Positions 25,676 through 34,996 of a DNA stretch of 64,000 bases are shown here, piece by piece. Origin of the DNA: Luteirhabdus pelagi (GTDB lineage Bacteria; Bacteroidota; Bacteroidia; Flavobacteriales; Flavobacteriaceae). Below the pieces are notes generated by a model. That model saw only the letters and a list, made by a program, of their open reading frames with translations. It was not told where the DNA came from and ran no database searches. Numbering within the stretch: the stretch's first letter is position 1; every line of letters starts with the position of its first letter. Where the stretch lies: the NCBI RefSeq assembly GCF_016827595.1, contig NZ_JAECMS010000005.1, positions 259,277 to 323,276 on the forward strand, in the 5' to 3' direction. The translations under genes and the position numbers were made by a program.

Positions 25676-26764
25676 TTAGTCTATTCTATCCATGATATCC
25701 GCAAATCGGTTCTCAAAAGCGTTCATGGTAAATTTTTCCGAAAAGCGCTCTCGACCCTTTTCGCCTAGTTTTTTTCTCAGGTTTTTGTTTTCGATTAGTG
25801 TTTGTAAGCTATCCGCCAGCTTTTCAGGGGCGTGGTGTGGGACCAAATAGCCAGTTTTTCCCTCCGTAACCATATCCGGAATTCCGCCCTCAGGGGAAGC
25901 CACTACCGGTAGTCCAAATTGCATTGCCTCTAGTACTACGAGCGGAAAGCAGTCTAAATAGGAATACAGTACGAAAATATCGGCCGAGCGAAAAGCTTCA
26001 TATTTCTCTTCGCCGTATTTTGGCCCTACGTAGGTCACGAAATTTTCAATACCTTTTTCGTGTACGGTTTTATTGAATTCCATTTCAGATATATCGCCCT
26101 CTTTTCCAACAAAAATGCAATCGAAAGGAATATCTCTATCCTTCAAATGCGCGCAGGCTTCCAACAAATCATAAACCCCTTTAGTTTCAATTAGGTTTGA
26201 TAGGAAAAGAATTTCAACTGTTTCGTTGTTTTTTTCTTTTGATGCATTTGTTTCAGGGAGTTCAGGAATCCCGTTTTCGCAATAGTATACATCCTCTTCC
26301 TTCACATATTTCTGAACATCTTCGTACAAGCTAGGGGAAAGCAAGATTACTTTAGCATTCTTAAAGATGATTCTATACAACAAATTATCGAACCAGCGAT
26401 GTTGCTTTGTTTTCACCCCTTTATTGTGAAAGTGATAAACGGTTTGACCGCCTAAGATTTTAGCCCACAATGCAATGATGGCATCTTTATAGAATCCCAT
26501 GCCTTGAGCGGTTAGGGTGAGATATGTAATGTTAGGGTTGAAGGATAATAACTGTTTGATAGATGTTGCCATTATTTTACAGTAGCGTCCCACTTTTTTC
26601 AAAGGTTTTTTGCCGCTTTCGTCAACTGAAGATGATGTTCCTAAATCGATATACCTACATTGAAAACGATGGTTGATTTGCGCACTATCATGTATATGCT
26701 TTCCAACCATGGCAGCGCCATGCATCGGCGGGGGAAGATGTAAAATGAATAGTATCTTTTTCAC
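25676..26764 (-). CDS. Glycosyltransferase family 4 of the capsule locus
   Basis: A 362-residue GT4. The GTG at 26764 is chosen as start because the N-terminus KKILFILHLPPPMHGAA is the typical family start; the frame extends to a TTG at 26830 with an unlike leader. The donor site contains LDCFPLVVLEAMQFGLPVVA near residue 270 and GGIPDMV after it. It should add a later sugar of the capsule repeat. A 255-base space separates it from the glycosyltransferase gene upstream, the largest gap in the locus; I see no gene or terminator in it. Confidence 0.87.
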   Translation of the reverse strand: MKKILFILHLPPPMHGAAMVGKHIHDSAQINHRFQCRYIDLGTSSSVDESGKKPLKKVGRYCKIMATSIKQLLSFNPNITYLTLTAQGMGFYKDAIIALWAKILGGQTVYHFHNKGVKTKQHRWFDNLLYRIIFKNAKVILLSPSLYEDVQKYVKEEDVYYCENGIPELPETNASKEKNNETVEILFLSNLIETKGVYDLLEACAHLKDRDIPFDCIFVGKEGDISEMEFNKTVHEKGIENFVTYVGPKYGEEKYEAFRSADIFVLYSYLDCFPLVVLEAMQFGLPVVASPEGGIPDMVTEGKTGYLVPHHAPEKLADSLQTLIENKNLRKKLGEKGRERFSEKFTMNAFENRFADIMDRID

Positions 26765-27019
26765 TTCATATGCAATTACTATAATTGATGCTGATTTTAA
26801 AGGAATTCGCGCTCCAAAACTTTCGCTCAATATGCTAAAAGTTACAGGTTTAATGGGCCTTTGTAAGTGTGTTTCGTATAACTTTAACGCAGGATGTTAA
26901 GGAGTTACCTTTCAACCCTATTATTACGCTTTAAGCGAATAGATTTTGGGAAAATTTTTAGAAGTAATACTTATCAATTACTGCTGAAACGATGGGTATG
27001 TCAGCGTAACAATTTTGAT

Positions 27020-27913
27020 CTAGCTGATCAATTGTCGAATCTTATCAAGCGCACGATTGAAAATCGAAAACTTTTGAGCAAATTCCCTCACCAAAGTTGC
27101 ATCCATTTTGTCAAATTTCTCAAAATGAAAATCGCGCTGATTCGTAGTATCCATATCAGTTCTGAAGCGTTTAGTGCCAGCCGTATGCGTAGCATCTTCA
27201 CCAAAGCCAATATTTATTAATTTCGAACGTGTGGGATAAACGGTTTTCAAATCGTGCTTAAACTGATGATAGCAAAATCGAATGGCCCACGAATCCAGTT
27301 CACCTGCCATTTGAAGTTTCAACATACGCGAAAGATCTGAACCACCCCTATTAAAAGAACGCTTCCTCTTTCTATCATTGAGAAATTGGTCGTAATCCGT
27401 AACCTCCCAATCTATTTTTTGCCAACGATCGATCCAGGTGGCCCAGCCCCAGGAAGAAGCGCGATATCCGAAATAAAAATCCTTTTCGCCTGGCAGACTC
27501 GGTAAATCCATGGTATACCCAGACATAGATAGTATTTCGGAGTCATTTTTATAAATGTCTAATCCCTGATTCATAAAATCTAGGAAATTGGGTGCTGTAA
27601 GAAGGTCATCCTCCATTACGATGACCCGACCATATGCTTCAATTACTTCCGAAACGCCAGAAATTATAGAGGAAGCGAGCCCTTTATTCACTTCCGATTC
27701 CTTCACGTGAATCTTTTTGAAGCCAGTTACCGTTTTCAAATAAGACCTAACGGCTTCAACTTTAGGTTTTGCGACCTCGTTTTTCGGACCATCGGAAAAA
27801 AGAAATAGTTCACTTTGTTCCGCTAGGTGATTATCCTTAAGATGATTGATTGTCTGCTGGGTTTCATCCAACCGATTGTATGTAAATAAGCAAATAGGTG
27901 CTAGTTTCATCAT
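27020..27913 (-). CDS. GT2-like glycosyltransferase of the capsule locus
   Basis: A 297-residue nucleotide-diphospho-sugar transferase of the GT-A fold. PICLFTYNRLDETQ near residue 6, the acidic metal site VIVMEDDL near residue 96 and SSWGWATWIDRW near 152 fit a small family common in polysaccharide loci of Bacteroidota. No membrane helix. Its start overlaps the stop of the wzy gene. Substrate unknown. The C-terminus ends in a basic helix that could touch the membrane. Confidence 0.8.
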   Translation of the reverse strand: MMKLAPICLFTYNRLDETQQTINHLKDNHLAEQSELFLFSDGPKNEVAKPKVEAVRSYLKTVTGFKKIHVKESEVNKGLASSIISGVSEVIEAYGRVIVMEDDLLTAPNFLDFMNQGLDIYKNDSEILSMSGYTMDLPSLPGEKDFYFGYRASSWGWATWIDRWQKIDWEVTDYDQFLNDRKRKRSFNRGGSDLSRMLKLQMAGELDSWAIRFCYHQFKHDLKTVYPTRSKLINIGFGEDATHTAGTKRFRTDMDTTNQRDFHFEKFDKMDATLVREFAQKFSIFNRALDKIRQLIS

Positions 27914-29151
27914 GTCTTTTTTTCCAGGTTGTTATCGGTTTGTTTTTTAACTTTCAACTTTAAAGTGTTTGCAAACAGTAGCAGGTAAAACAGAATTGAA
28001 ATAAGCATAAAAGGTTGTACTAGGTAGCTTTCAACTAAACCACCAATGGCAATAGCTACGATTACCGATTTATCGATTCGCGACATGCTCTGTAAGGATT
28101 TCCATAGGATGTAAAGAAATAGCAATAAGACAATAATACCACCAGCCGCAACTATTTCAAGGTAGGAGGAATGGAAATACAAAAAATCCAATGTATCCAA
28201 ATAATAAAAACCGGTCCCAACATTTTCCTGTAGTACGCTATCGTTCAGATTAAAGATACCGCTTCCCAAAAGCAATCCCTTATCATAGATACCTTCCCAT
28301 GCTAAACGCCATATTTCGAACCTTCCGGTAGATAGTTTGTTCAATCGTTCTGTAGGGAAAATGGAGAATAAATCATTCACATAAAACAAGAATATCGGAG
28401 CGATTAATAAGATAACTGCATAAAGACGAGTCCTAATTCGAGCAATTAAAAAATAAAAAACGACTGCCGTAATGGCAATGATAACTGCATTCCGAGAAGT
28501 AACTACCGCAAGCGCTAGATAAATAAGCATCTGTAGATAGTTCCAGATAGAGGTATCGCGACTCAATGGATGGCGCCATAGGTAAAAACCCAATAAAAAG
28601 CCACAGGCTGCCAAAAGCCCGAAATGGATTTTATCTTGAAAAAATCCTCCAAAACCATCCATATCGGTCATATCAATTCCGGTCGCAAATGCGACAGTAA
28701 ACCATACCAAAACGTTTAGCGACAGCGCCCAGCGAAAGGTTTTGAGCAACCTGATTTTAGTGATTTCAAAACTTTCAAAACCAAAAGTTTCAAAATTGAG
28801 CCCCGTAGCCGCTTTTACGAGCCAAAAGTAGAATAGCAAATAGATTATTACGGATGCGTTGTAAAGTAAGTTTTCGTTGGTGTTATTTGATAGGGAAAAA
28901 AGCGCTGCAAACAGCATGATTAAAAATCCTACAATGGCATAGGGAATCCATAGGCTGAACTGCGTGTTAAATCTATTTCTACTTAAAAACAGTACGAGCG
29001 CAATGCAGCCCAGAATGGCTACGGCAAATTTTCCAATACTCCCTATCAAGGTTACCACTATGAAGGGCTTGATGGAATTTAAAATGACCAATGTAACGAA
29101 GCAGAAAAGCAACGCATGGATGATATTTTTAAATCGAAAAATACTACTCAT
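27910..29151 (-). CDS. wzy: O-antigen ligase / Wzy-type polymerase
   Basis: A 413-residue polytopic membrane protein with about ten to twelve helices and one longer periplasmic loop (about residues 265-325: FPTERLNKLSTGRFEIW to FLYFHSSYLEI), which has the charged R and H residues seen in the Wzy/WaaL ligase family. In this position, between the flippase gene and a glycosyltransferase, it should polymerise repeat units in the periplasm. It overlaps the wzx gene by eight bases. Low sequence conservation is normal for Wzy. Confidence 0.78.
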   Translation of the reverse strand: MSSIFRFKNIIHALLFCFVTLVILNSIKPFIVVTLIGSIGKFAVAILGCIALVLFLSRNRFNTQFSLWIPYAIVGFLIMLFAALFSLSNNTNENLLYNASVIIYLLFYFWLVKAATGLNFETFGFESFEITKIRLLKTFRWALSLNVLVWFTVAFATGIDMTDMDGFGGFFQDKIHFGLLAACGFLLGFYLWRHPLSRDTSIWNYLQMLIYLALAVVTSRNAVIIAITAVVFYFLIARIRTRLYAVILLIAPIFLFYVNDLFSIFPTERLNKLSTGRFEIWRLAWEGIYDKGLLLGSGIFNLNDSVLQENVGTGFYYLDTLDFLYFHSSYLEIVAAGGIIVLLLFLYILWKSLQSMSRIDKSVIVAIAIGGLVESYLVQPFMLISILFYLLLFANTLKLKVKKQTDNNLEKKT

Positions 29152-30430
29152 GTTGAGAAACTATTGTTTTTTTGCCCTTTCGATTGATAATTCGGGTATA
29201 GATGAAAAAATGTAAGAGCCGATACAGTAAGTTTTCAATGATCATGGTATAAAAGGCTCCTACCAGTCCGTACTGATGAATTAAGAAATATCCCAACCCA
29301 ACTGCAATGAGACTTCTCGGGATAAGAATCCAGAAGTTCACATCGGTTCGCTTTACTGCATCCAATGCAATTTTAAAGGGTTGAAAAGCAACATTTATGG
29401 CCTGTACGATAAACGGATACAGTACTAATAGTCCAAGATCGGCATATTTTTCACCGAAAACCAATACCATTATGTCCTGTCCTAAAAAGTACCCCACCGT
29501 TACCAACAACAGGGCCAATCCTCCAAAGATTACAAGCCATCTTCGCACCAAGGCGTGAATGCGGGAATAGTTCAATTTCAACTTAACAAAGAGCGGTAAT
29601 AAATATGAATTAAGTGCCGTTAGTAACGGACTAATCAAGCTTCCAATGCTCATCAGAACGCCTAAAACCGCTACATTGCTTTTATTGGAAAGCAGCAGTA
29701 GCAACCAAGGATATATGTTCGAGCTTAAGTGAAATAGAAAGTTAGATCCTACCAACCATCGTCCTACCTTCCAATTGGTATGGAAAAAAGATCGGTACCG
29801 TTCCCTGAATTTAAAGACCGAGTGGGAGTTTCGAATAAGATAAATAGCGGTTACTCCAAGGTAGATTAGAGAGGCATACTTTAAGAAGAATTCCAATTGA
29901 GCGATCTCATTAAAATAAATAATCCCCAATAAGGTTAAAAGTCCAAGTGAACACCCCAGACCATAATATAAATTCTGTCTGGTTTTTCTTTCGCTTAGTA
30001 ATGTTTCCCTTACAAAAAAATAAAAAGTGTAGGCAACGATATAGAACAGATAATGCAACAGTGCACTGGTATCCCAATTATCGAAAAGAAAATAGTATGC
30101 TAATGGGAATACCAATAATATGAATAGCGTAAATACATATTTGAGGGATATATTAAAGTTGTAAAAGTCGAAGGAATTTTTCTCTTTAAAATCGCTTAAA
30201 TTTATCGCGTACGGCTTTGAAATAAAGGAGCTTTGCAGTCCTAAGGTAAAAAGTGTTATCGAAAGCAACAACACATAATCGGCATAGACCAATTTATCGT
30301 AGGTTCGGGCCAAGATGACGGTAGTTAACAAGGTTGTCAAGCTCATGAACACCTGGTCGATTAGTACGCTAAGAAGTTTTGGCGCTTCTTCCGAATCGGA
30401 ATTAAATAAAGCTTGAAGTTTCTGTATCAC
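29144..30430 (-). CDS. wzx: Wzx-type polysaccharide flippase
   Basis: A 428-residue membrane protein with about twelve helices and the weakly conserved pattern of the polysaccharide transporter (MATE/PST-like) family. It should flip undecaprenyl-linked repeat units to the periplasm. The N-terminal region LIDQVFMSLTTLLTTVILAR and basic cytosolic loops agree with this. It is followed by wzy with an eight-base overlap and preceded by wecA at 105 bases. The call rests on topology and context rather than on a motif. Confidence 0.75.
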   Translation of the reverse strand: MIQKLQALFNSDSEEAPKLLSVLIDQVFMSLTTLLTTVILARTYDKLVYADYVLLLSITLFTLGLQSSFISKPYAINLSDFKEKNSFDFYNFNISLKYVFTLFILLVFPLAYYFLFDNWDTSALLHYLFYIVAYTFYFFVRETLLSERKTRQNLYYGLGCSLGLLTLLGIIYFNEIAQLEFFLKYASLIYLGVTAIYLIRNSHSVFKFRERYRSFFHTNWKVGRWLVGSNFLFHLSSNIYPWLLLLLSNKSNVAVLGVLMSIGSLISPLLTALNSYLLPLFVKLKLNYSRIHALVRRWLVIFGGLALLLVTVGYFLGQDIMVLVFGEKYADLGLLVLYPFIVQAINVAFQPFKIALDAVKRTDVNFWILIPRSLIAVGLGYFLIHQYGLVGAFYTMIIENLLYRLLHFFIYTRIINRKGKKTIVSQHE

Positions 30431-30534
30431 GATAATTCTTTACTGCTAGGTAAGTTTATAAGATACCTATAAAAGTACATTTCGAAAAAACATGTCACAA
30501 CCAAGTTTTTTCTAACCTTACGGATAGCGCAAGC

Positions 30535-31650
30535 TTAAACATCTGTTGAGTTCCATACAATATGATTCCTTTTGCGCTTCAGGATGCAAGGCAACAATCC
30601 CATTAGGGTAACTATTGATACAAGTATTATAAGCTGTATATGAATGTTGAAAGCACCGATTAAGAGAGCTGTCATAATAATATTCAGTTGGGTTAAGGCA
30701 ATAGTCAAGGTTGCGAGTCTATGTGAAAAACCTAGTTGTAGAATACGGTGATGGATGTGATTACGATCTGCAGCGAAAGGACTTTTTCCTTGCATTACCC
30801 GAACCGTGAAAATGCGAAGTGTATCGAGAATAGGGTACGCTAAAATAGCCAATACAATTACAATTTTGTTTGGTAAAAGTACGGATTGCGCAACAGCTAA
30901 ATCCATATTCATAAATACGATTGCTTGATACGCTAAAATAAATCCAATAAACAGCGATCCTGAATCACCCATAAAGAGTTTTTTAGTTTTGGAAAGATTA
31001 AAGCGAAGAAATGCCGCTAAGGATCCAATTAGTGTAAGCGAAAGCAATGCCATTAGGTAGCGGCCCTCGATAAGGAAGAAAATTCCAAATATAGCACTTG
31101 CAATCATGCCTAATGTTCCCGATAATCCATCAATCCCATCTATGAGATTAAATGCGTTAACCATAAACACAAAAACCAAAGAGGTAAGTAATACCGATAC
31201 GAAATAAGGAATCGATTCAATGCCTAGTAGTCCTTCTAGACCTTCAATTCGAATTCCCGATACTACAATAACTAAGATGGCTGCGGCCAACTGACCTACT
31301 ATTTTTTTTAATGGCGATAATCCTATTAGATCATCTTTTACTCCTAAAAAAAACAATATGCTTATGGAAGCCATTACAACCAATAATTGACTTAACAATA
31401 CTTTACTAAAACCAACAATTCCTGCAAATACTAGTAGACACACTGAAAAGGTTATGAAAATACCGATGCCTCCTAGATTGGAGGTTTTTTTAACATGCGA
31501 ACTTCTTTCTTCAGGCTCATCCATCAAATTTTTCTTCCTTGAGAGAAAATTTATAACTGGATATATATGTATTGATAAAATATATGCTAAAAGTAAAGCA
31601 AGTGTACAGTATACTAGAGGATTTGATGCAAGGAGGTAAATATTACTCAT
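30535..31650 (-). CDS. wecA: Undecaprenyl-phosphate N-acetylglucosaminyl-1-phosphate transferase (WecA/TagO-like)
   Basis: A 371-residue polytopic MraY/WecA family enzyme. Key motifs: DEPEERSSH near residue 41 (substrate loop), NAFNLIDGIDGLSG near 165 with the acidic catalytic cluster, MGDSGSLFIGF near 229, and the cytosolic loop with FAADRNHIHHRIL near 293. It transfers GlcNAc-1-P or a related sugar to undecaprenyl phosphate, the first step of the polysaccharide. It is the most upstream gene of the capsule locus on this strand. The 421 bases before the FKBP-like gene hold its promoter. Confidence 0.93.
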   Translation of the reverse strand: MSNIYLLASNPLVYCTLALLLAYILSIHIYPVINFLSRKKNLMDEPEERSSHVKKTSNLGGIGIFITFSVCLLVFAGIVGFSKVLLSQLLVVMASISILFFLGVKDDLIGLSPLKKIVGQLAAAILVIVVSGIRIEGLEGLLGIESIPYFVSVLLTSLVFVFMVNAFNLIDGIDGLSGTLGMIASAIFGIFFLIEGRYLMALLSLTLIGSLAAFLRFNLSKTKKLFMGDSGSLFIGFILAYQAIVFMNMDLAVAQSVLLPNKIVIVLAILAYPILDTLRIFTVRVMQGKSPFAADRNHIHHRILQLGFSHRLATLTIALTQLNIIMTALLIGAFNIHIQLIILVSIVTLMGLLPCILKRKRNHIVWNSTDV

Positions 31651-32016
31651 TAGGTTGTATGGTATCTCGATTTAATATTAATGCTTCCGTCTACTAATGC
31701 ATCCTCCAAATGCTTACATAGTGCTATATTCTTGTATAGCTTTTTCAAGACAATTTTCAAGATAGGTCGCAAGTGGTAGCTTTTAAACTAAGGAAACGTT
31801 AATTGGCCTAGTTTAACGGCGCAACTCTATCAATCGCTCTATATTTCGATGACTAACGAATAATTACGTGAATTTGGGTTATTATTTGTAAGAAATTTCT
31901 TCGCCCCTAGACGTCAATCGTGGGATGTGGAAATATGCTCCCACTCAATTCTAAGTTTTTATAATTTGATATCCTTTCCAATCCCAAATACGCTTTGGAA
32001 TTTTGAGAATGCGTAT
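31651..32016. other. Gap upstream of wecA: no gene seen
   Basis: No open frame with coding character was found in this stretch. It must contain the promoter of wecA on the minus strand, but I could not find a clear TTG / TAnnTTTG pair. It is AT-rich and has no strong repeat. Confidence 0.55.
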
Positions 32017-32051
32017 AAAAAAAGCTCTTAATTTCGCAAGAGCTTTTTTTA
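32017..32051 (-). terminator. Intrinsic terminator of the FKBP-like gene
   Basis: AAAAAAGCTCTT and AAGAGCTTTTTT form a stem around AATTTCGC, with T runs on either strand. It lies about 20 bases after the stop at 32072 on the minus strand. Confidence 0.85.
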
Positions 32052-32071
32052 AGGGAGTAAGATTATAATGT

Positions 32072-32980
32072 TTAACTATCCGAGTCCAAATAGTTAGGTG
32101 TACCGTCATTATCGCTATCCGGAAAAGTTATGGAGCCATCATCCTCAATAATGATTTCATTAGCGGTGGGAATACCGTCGCCATCATCGTCGGTATCAAT
32201 AAAATTTGGAGTTCCATCATTATCTGTATCATCGTCCTCCTCAATTCCATTTCCGTTTAAATCCTCAATTATAGAAGGAATGCCATCTCCATCTTGATCA
32301 CCTTCTTGAACTGTATATAATCGAAATGTAAAAATCAATTGTGAATAAGAGGGAATGCCCGGTTGTGTAGTTGCAAAATAGCCTAATCCAGAGGGTATGA
32401 ATACCGCTCCTACCCCATAGTCATTAAAGGTAATGGAACCATCTTGATTCTCTGTGAAGGATTCAGCACCATTGAATTCTATAATCGCATCTTGATACCC
32501 ATTTACGACACTGGTTAAATCGAATCTAAGAGGCACCACCGATTCATCGAATAACTGTAACGCGTTATCATCATTAATTAGTTGGCCTCTATAGGAATTC
32601 AATACAATATCTGGGAAGTTAGGGGATTCTCCACCCCCTTGTCTTACATTCAGGTAGTAAAGCGTGTATTCCACCCCTTCCTCTAATCGATCTTGTACCG
32701 TCTTGCTTTCAACCTGCTCTATCAATGGTATTTTATCGGCATTTTCTTCCGCAATCGTATCAAATACTATTTGATAATCAAAACCTTCTGCTGGGTTTTC
32801 GAACGCTTCATAGTTATAGAAATGCGTTTCCAAGAACAATTCGATTTCATCCTGTGCCGCTACCGCTTCCTCAGCTCTATCACGCAGTTCAACAGTGTTC
32901 GCCCCACCATCATCATTCTTACATGAAATTATAGCTACCAAAAAAAGAAGTGCTACTCCAATATATTTCAATACTTTCAT
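32072..32980 (-). CDS. FKBP-like lipoprotein with acidic thrombospondin type 3-like tail
   Basis: A 302-residue lipoprotein (lipobox IISC, Cys at residue 20). The middle, with PLRFDLTSVVNGYQDAI and the FIPSGLGYF segment near residue 195, resembles FKBP-type peptidyl-prolyl isomerases that flavobacteria put on their envelope. The last 75 residues are Asp-rich repeats (DQDGDGIPS, DNDGTPNFIDTDDDGDG) like calcium-binding thrombospondin type 3 repeats. Isomerase activity is inferred only. It stands alone with its own terminator and diverges from the S4 gene. Confidence 0.72.
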   Translation of the reverse strand: MKVLKYIGVALLFLVAIISCKNDDGGANTVELRDRAEEAVAAQDEIELFLETHFYNYEAFENPAEGFDYQIVFDTIAEENADKIPLIEQVESKTVQDRLEEGVEYTLYYLNVRQGGGESPNFPDIVLNSYRGQLINDDNALQLFDESVVPLRFDLTSVVNGYQDAIIEFNGAESFTENQDGSITFNDYGVGAVFIPSGLGYFATTQPGIPSYSQLIFTFRLYTVQEGDQDGDGIPSIIEDLNGNGIEEDDDTDNDGTPNFIDTDDDGDGIPTANEIIIEDDGSITFPDSDNDGTPNYLDSDS

Positions 32981-33062
32981 TATCCTTTGTATTTTGGGCG
33001 TGCAAGATACGATTTTAAGTTATTTTTGTGTATTGGATTAACGTATAATTTAGGCGATTTGT

Positions 33063-33437
33063 ATGCGAGTGGATAAGTATTTATGGTGCCTTCGATATTA
33101 TAAAACGAGAAGTCTGGCTACTAGGGCCTGCAAGAAAGGTAGTGTAAAGGTAAATGGAGAGTCTGTAAAACCGGCGCGGGATGTCTATCCGGGCGATTCG
33201 GTGGAATGCAGAAAAAATCAAATCAATTACCAGCTAGAAGTATTAGATCTACCCAATAGTCGTCTCGGTGCGAAATTGGTAGATATTTATCGCAAGGACA
33301 CTACACCGAAGGATGCATTTGAACATCAGGAGCTGCTTCAGTATTCAAAAAAATACTATCGCAAAAAAGGCATGGGCCGCCCTACCAAAAAGGACCGACG
33401 CGATCTTGAAGATTTTACGAACGATAACGACATTTAG
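33063..33437 (+). CDS. S4-domain RNA-binding protein (Hsp15-like)
   Basis: A 124-residue protein with an N-terminal S4 domain: RVDKYLWCLRYYKTRSLATRA (first half given by RVDKYLW) and KGSVKVNGESVKPARDV near residue 25. It resembles Hsp15, which rescues stalled 50S subunits. The C-terminus is basic (KKGMGRPTKKDRR). Two bases separate its stop from the PRTase gene, so they are co-transcribed. Confidence 0.88.
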   Translation: MRVDKYLWCLRYYKTRSLATRACKKGSVKVNGESVKPARDVYPGDSVECRKNQINYQLEVLDLPNSRLGAKLVDIYRKDTTPKDAFEHQELLQYSKKYYRKKGMGRPTKKDRRDLEDFTNDNDI

Positions 33438-33439
33438 CA

Positions 33440-33937
33440 ATGGAAAACACCATCATTTTAAACGAAAAGGAAATCCGACATAAAATTCTAAGAATGGCGT
33501 ATCAAGTATTTGAAACAAACATCGATGAAAAAGAAGTGGTGCTAGCAGGTATAATGGATAACGGGTACACGCTGGCTCGAAAGATAAAATCGGTATTAGA
33601 GGATATCTCTCCCCTGAAGGTGGTTTTGTGCGAAGTGCACATCGATAAGAAGAATCCGCGGAGCGCTATTTCAACCTCCCTAAATACATCGGAATATCAA
33701 AACAAATCGGTGGTGTTGATCGACGATGTATTGCACTCAGGAACTACACTGGTGTATGGCGTGAAACATTTTTTAGATGTTCCGCTATCACAGTTTAAAA
33801 CAGCCGTTTTAGTAGATAGAAACCACAAAAAATATCCGGTAAAAGCAGATTTTAAAGGTATTTCACTATCTACCTCTTTAAATGAAAATGTTTCCGTTCG
33901 GTTTGAAGAAGGAAAGGACCGTGCGGTATTAGAATAA
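33440..33937 (+). CDS. Phosphoribosyltransferase (PyrR-like)
   Basis: A 165-residue type I phosphoribosyltransferase. The PRPP-binding motif VVLIDDVLHSGTTL lies near residue 92, and the N-terminus HKILRMAYQVFE with AGIMDNGYTLA is PyrR-like. PyrR couples UMP sensing with uracil PRTase activity in other bacteria; which role applies here is not shown. Its end overlaps the end of the aroK gene by nine bases. Confidence 0.83.
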   Translation: MENTIILNEKEIRHKILRMAYQVFETNIDEKEVVLAGIMDNGYTLARKIKSVLEDISPLKVVLCEVHIDKKNPRSAISTSLNTSEYQNKSVVLIDDVLHSGTTLVYGVKHFLDVPLSQFKTAVLVDRNHKKYPVKADFKGISLSTSLNENVSVRFEEGKDRAVLE

Positions 33938-34447
33938 TCGACTTACTATTTTTTCCACAGTTGAAGCAACATCAGCGTTGTTTTCAACCGTAAACTTCGC
34001 CTGGGAATAATACGGAAATCGCTCAAATAGATGCTTCCTGATGAAATCTTTCAAGCCTTCTTTGGTTTGAAGGTGACTGATAATTGGGCGCGATGCCATC
34101 TCTGGCCACAAACGATCGGTCAAAATATCCAAGTCTGTTTTTAAATATACGGTTATATTGTTTGGATGTTGAAGTAGTTCTTCCATGACCGTTCCATAAC
34201 AGGGAGTTCCTCCTCCTAGCGATATCACCATGGCTTCATCCCTTTCCAATAATTCATCCAACACCTGTTTCTCATAGTTACGGAACCAAATTTCACCTTT
34301 AACTTGAAAAATCTCGGCAATCGACATCTCAATATTATTTTCAATCTGACTGTCTAAATCGATAAAGGAATATTTCAGTTTATTTGCTAAGAGTTTTCCC
34401 ACGCTCGACTTCCCACTTCCCATGTATCCAAGAAGGATTATTTTCAT
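33929..34447 (-). CDS. aroK: Shikimate kinase
   Basis: A 172-residue shikimate kinase (shikimate to shikimate-3-phosphate, aromatic amino acid pathway). The start at 34447 gives MKIILLGYMGSGKSSVG with Walker A GYMGSGKS at residues 7-14; the longer frame from 34477 adds an unlike leader. DLDSQIE near residue 32, the GGGTP loop near 79 and the lid Arg region (RLWPEMASRP near 117) are present. Cytosolic and probably functional. Ends tail-to-tail with the PRTase gene. Confidence 0.92.
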   Translation of the reverse strand: MKIILLGYMGSGKSSVGKLLANKLKYSFIDLDSQIENNIEMSIAEIFQVKGEIWFRNYEKQVLDELLERDEAMVISLGGGTPCYGTVMEELLQHPNNITVYLKTDLDILTDRLWPEMASRPIISHLQTKEGLKDFIRKHLFERFPYYSQAKFTVENNADVASTVEKIVSRLF

Positions 34448-34515
34448 GCTTTTTCTACTATTTTCATTGATACTCACGGCCTTTAAAATTATTCACAAAT
34501 TTAATTGAAAAACGC

Positions 34516-34547
34516 TTGGAGAAATAATAATAATGATAGTATATTTG
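34516..34547 (+). promoter_or_regulatory. Promoter of the tRNA-Lys / tRNA-Leu unit
   Basis: A Bacteroidota-type promoter: TTG at 34516-34518, 21 bases of spacing, and TATATTTG at 34540-34547, a full match to TAnnTTTG. The predicted start near 34554 is about 48 bases before the tRNA-Lys. Confidence 0.72.
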
Positions 34548-34601
34548 CACCCGCCTAGCACGGCAGCCCATAAGCAGCCGATGGCTTTTAATTTTAATGA
34601 C

Positions 34602-34674
34602 GACCTGGTAGCTCAGTTGGTAGAGCATCTCCCTTTTAAGGAGAGGGTCCTGGGTTCGAGCCCCAGCCAGGTCA
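34602..34674 (+). tRNA. tRNA-Lys (anticodon TTT)
   Basis: The 73 bases fold as a tRNA: acceptor GACCTGG pairs with CCAGGTC, discriminator A; D-arm AGCTCAGTTGGTAGAGC; anticodon stem TCTCC/GGAGA with loop CTTTTAA, so anticodon TTT; T-arm CTGGG TTCGAGC CCCAG. CCA is not encoded. A copy of its last 18 bases occurs 91 bases downstream. Confidence 0.95.
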
Positions 34675-34768
34675 CAAGATTTGCTGAGAATCGATTCGGC
34701 GAGAACTTGCCTGCCGCAGGCAGGGTTTACGCTGAGCGCAGTCGAAGCGAGCCCCAGCCAGGTCACAA
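34657..34768. repeat. 21-bp direct repeat of the tRNA-Lys 3' end flanking a dispersed-type element
   Basis: The first copy (34657-34677) covers the T-loop to the bases just past the tRNA; the second copy (34748-34768) is identical. Between them lies a short sequence containing GCCTGCCGCAGGC and GCTGAGCGCAGTCGAAGC, a type that I recall as widely dispersed in flavobacterial genomes. The structure is that of an insertion at a tRNA tail with duplication of the attachment core. Confidence 0.75.
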
Positions 34769-34822
34769 AACAAAGTATCGTTCTTACGGTACTTTTCTTT
34801 TTTACAGTACATTTACATTTCT

Positions 34823-34906
34823 ACCGGGATGCTGGAATTGGTAGACAGGCATGGTTGAGGGCCATGTGTCCATTAGGGCGTGTGGGTTCGACTCCCATTC
34901 CCGGTA
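34823..34906 (+). tRNA. tRNA-Leu (anticodon GAG)
   Basis: 84 bases with a long variable arm. Acceptor ACCGGGA pairs with TCCCGGT, discriminator A. The anticodon stem CATGG/CCATG closes the loop TTGAGGG, anticodon GAG. The T-arm is GTGGG TTCGACT CCCAT with one G-T pair. It is 148 bases after the tRNA-Lys and ends before a strong terminator. Confidence 0.94.
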
Positions 34907-34910
34907 CTAA

Positions 34911-34938
34911 ACGTCACAACTACTGTGACGTTTTTTTT
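34911..34938 (+). terminator. Intrinsic terminator of the tRNA unit
   Basis: ACGTCACA (34911-34918) pairs with TGTGACGT (34924-34931) around a five-base loop, followed by eight T residues. Confidence 0.93.
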
Positions 34939-34996
34939 ATCGCCATCTCGTATCGTTTCAATATAAGTAGTAAGTTTAATCTTTCCTTAAATTATA

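Noticed and set aside
31651-32016. A small gene or RNA upstream of wecA
   Set aside because: No open frame with coding character, and no clear promoter or conserved structure could be recognised.
34464-34766. Minus-strand open frame of 100 residues
   Set aside because: It overlaps the tRNA-Lys gene and its duplicated tail, so its coding potential is accidental.
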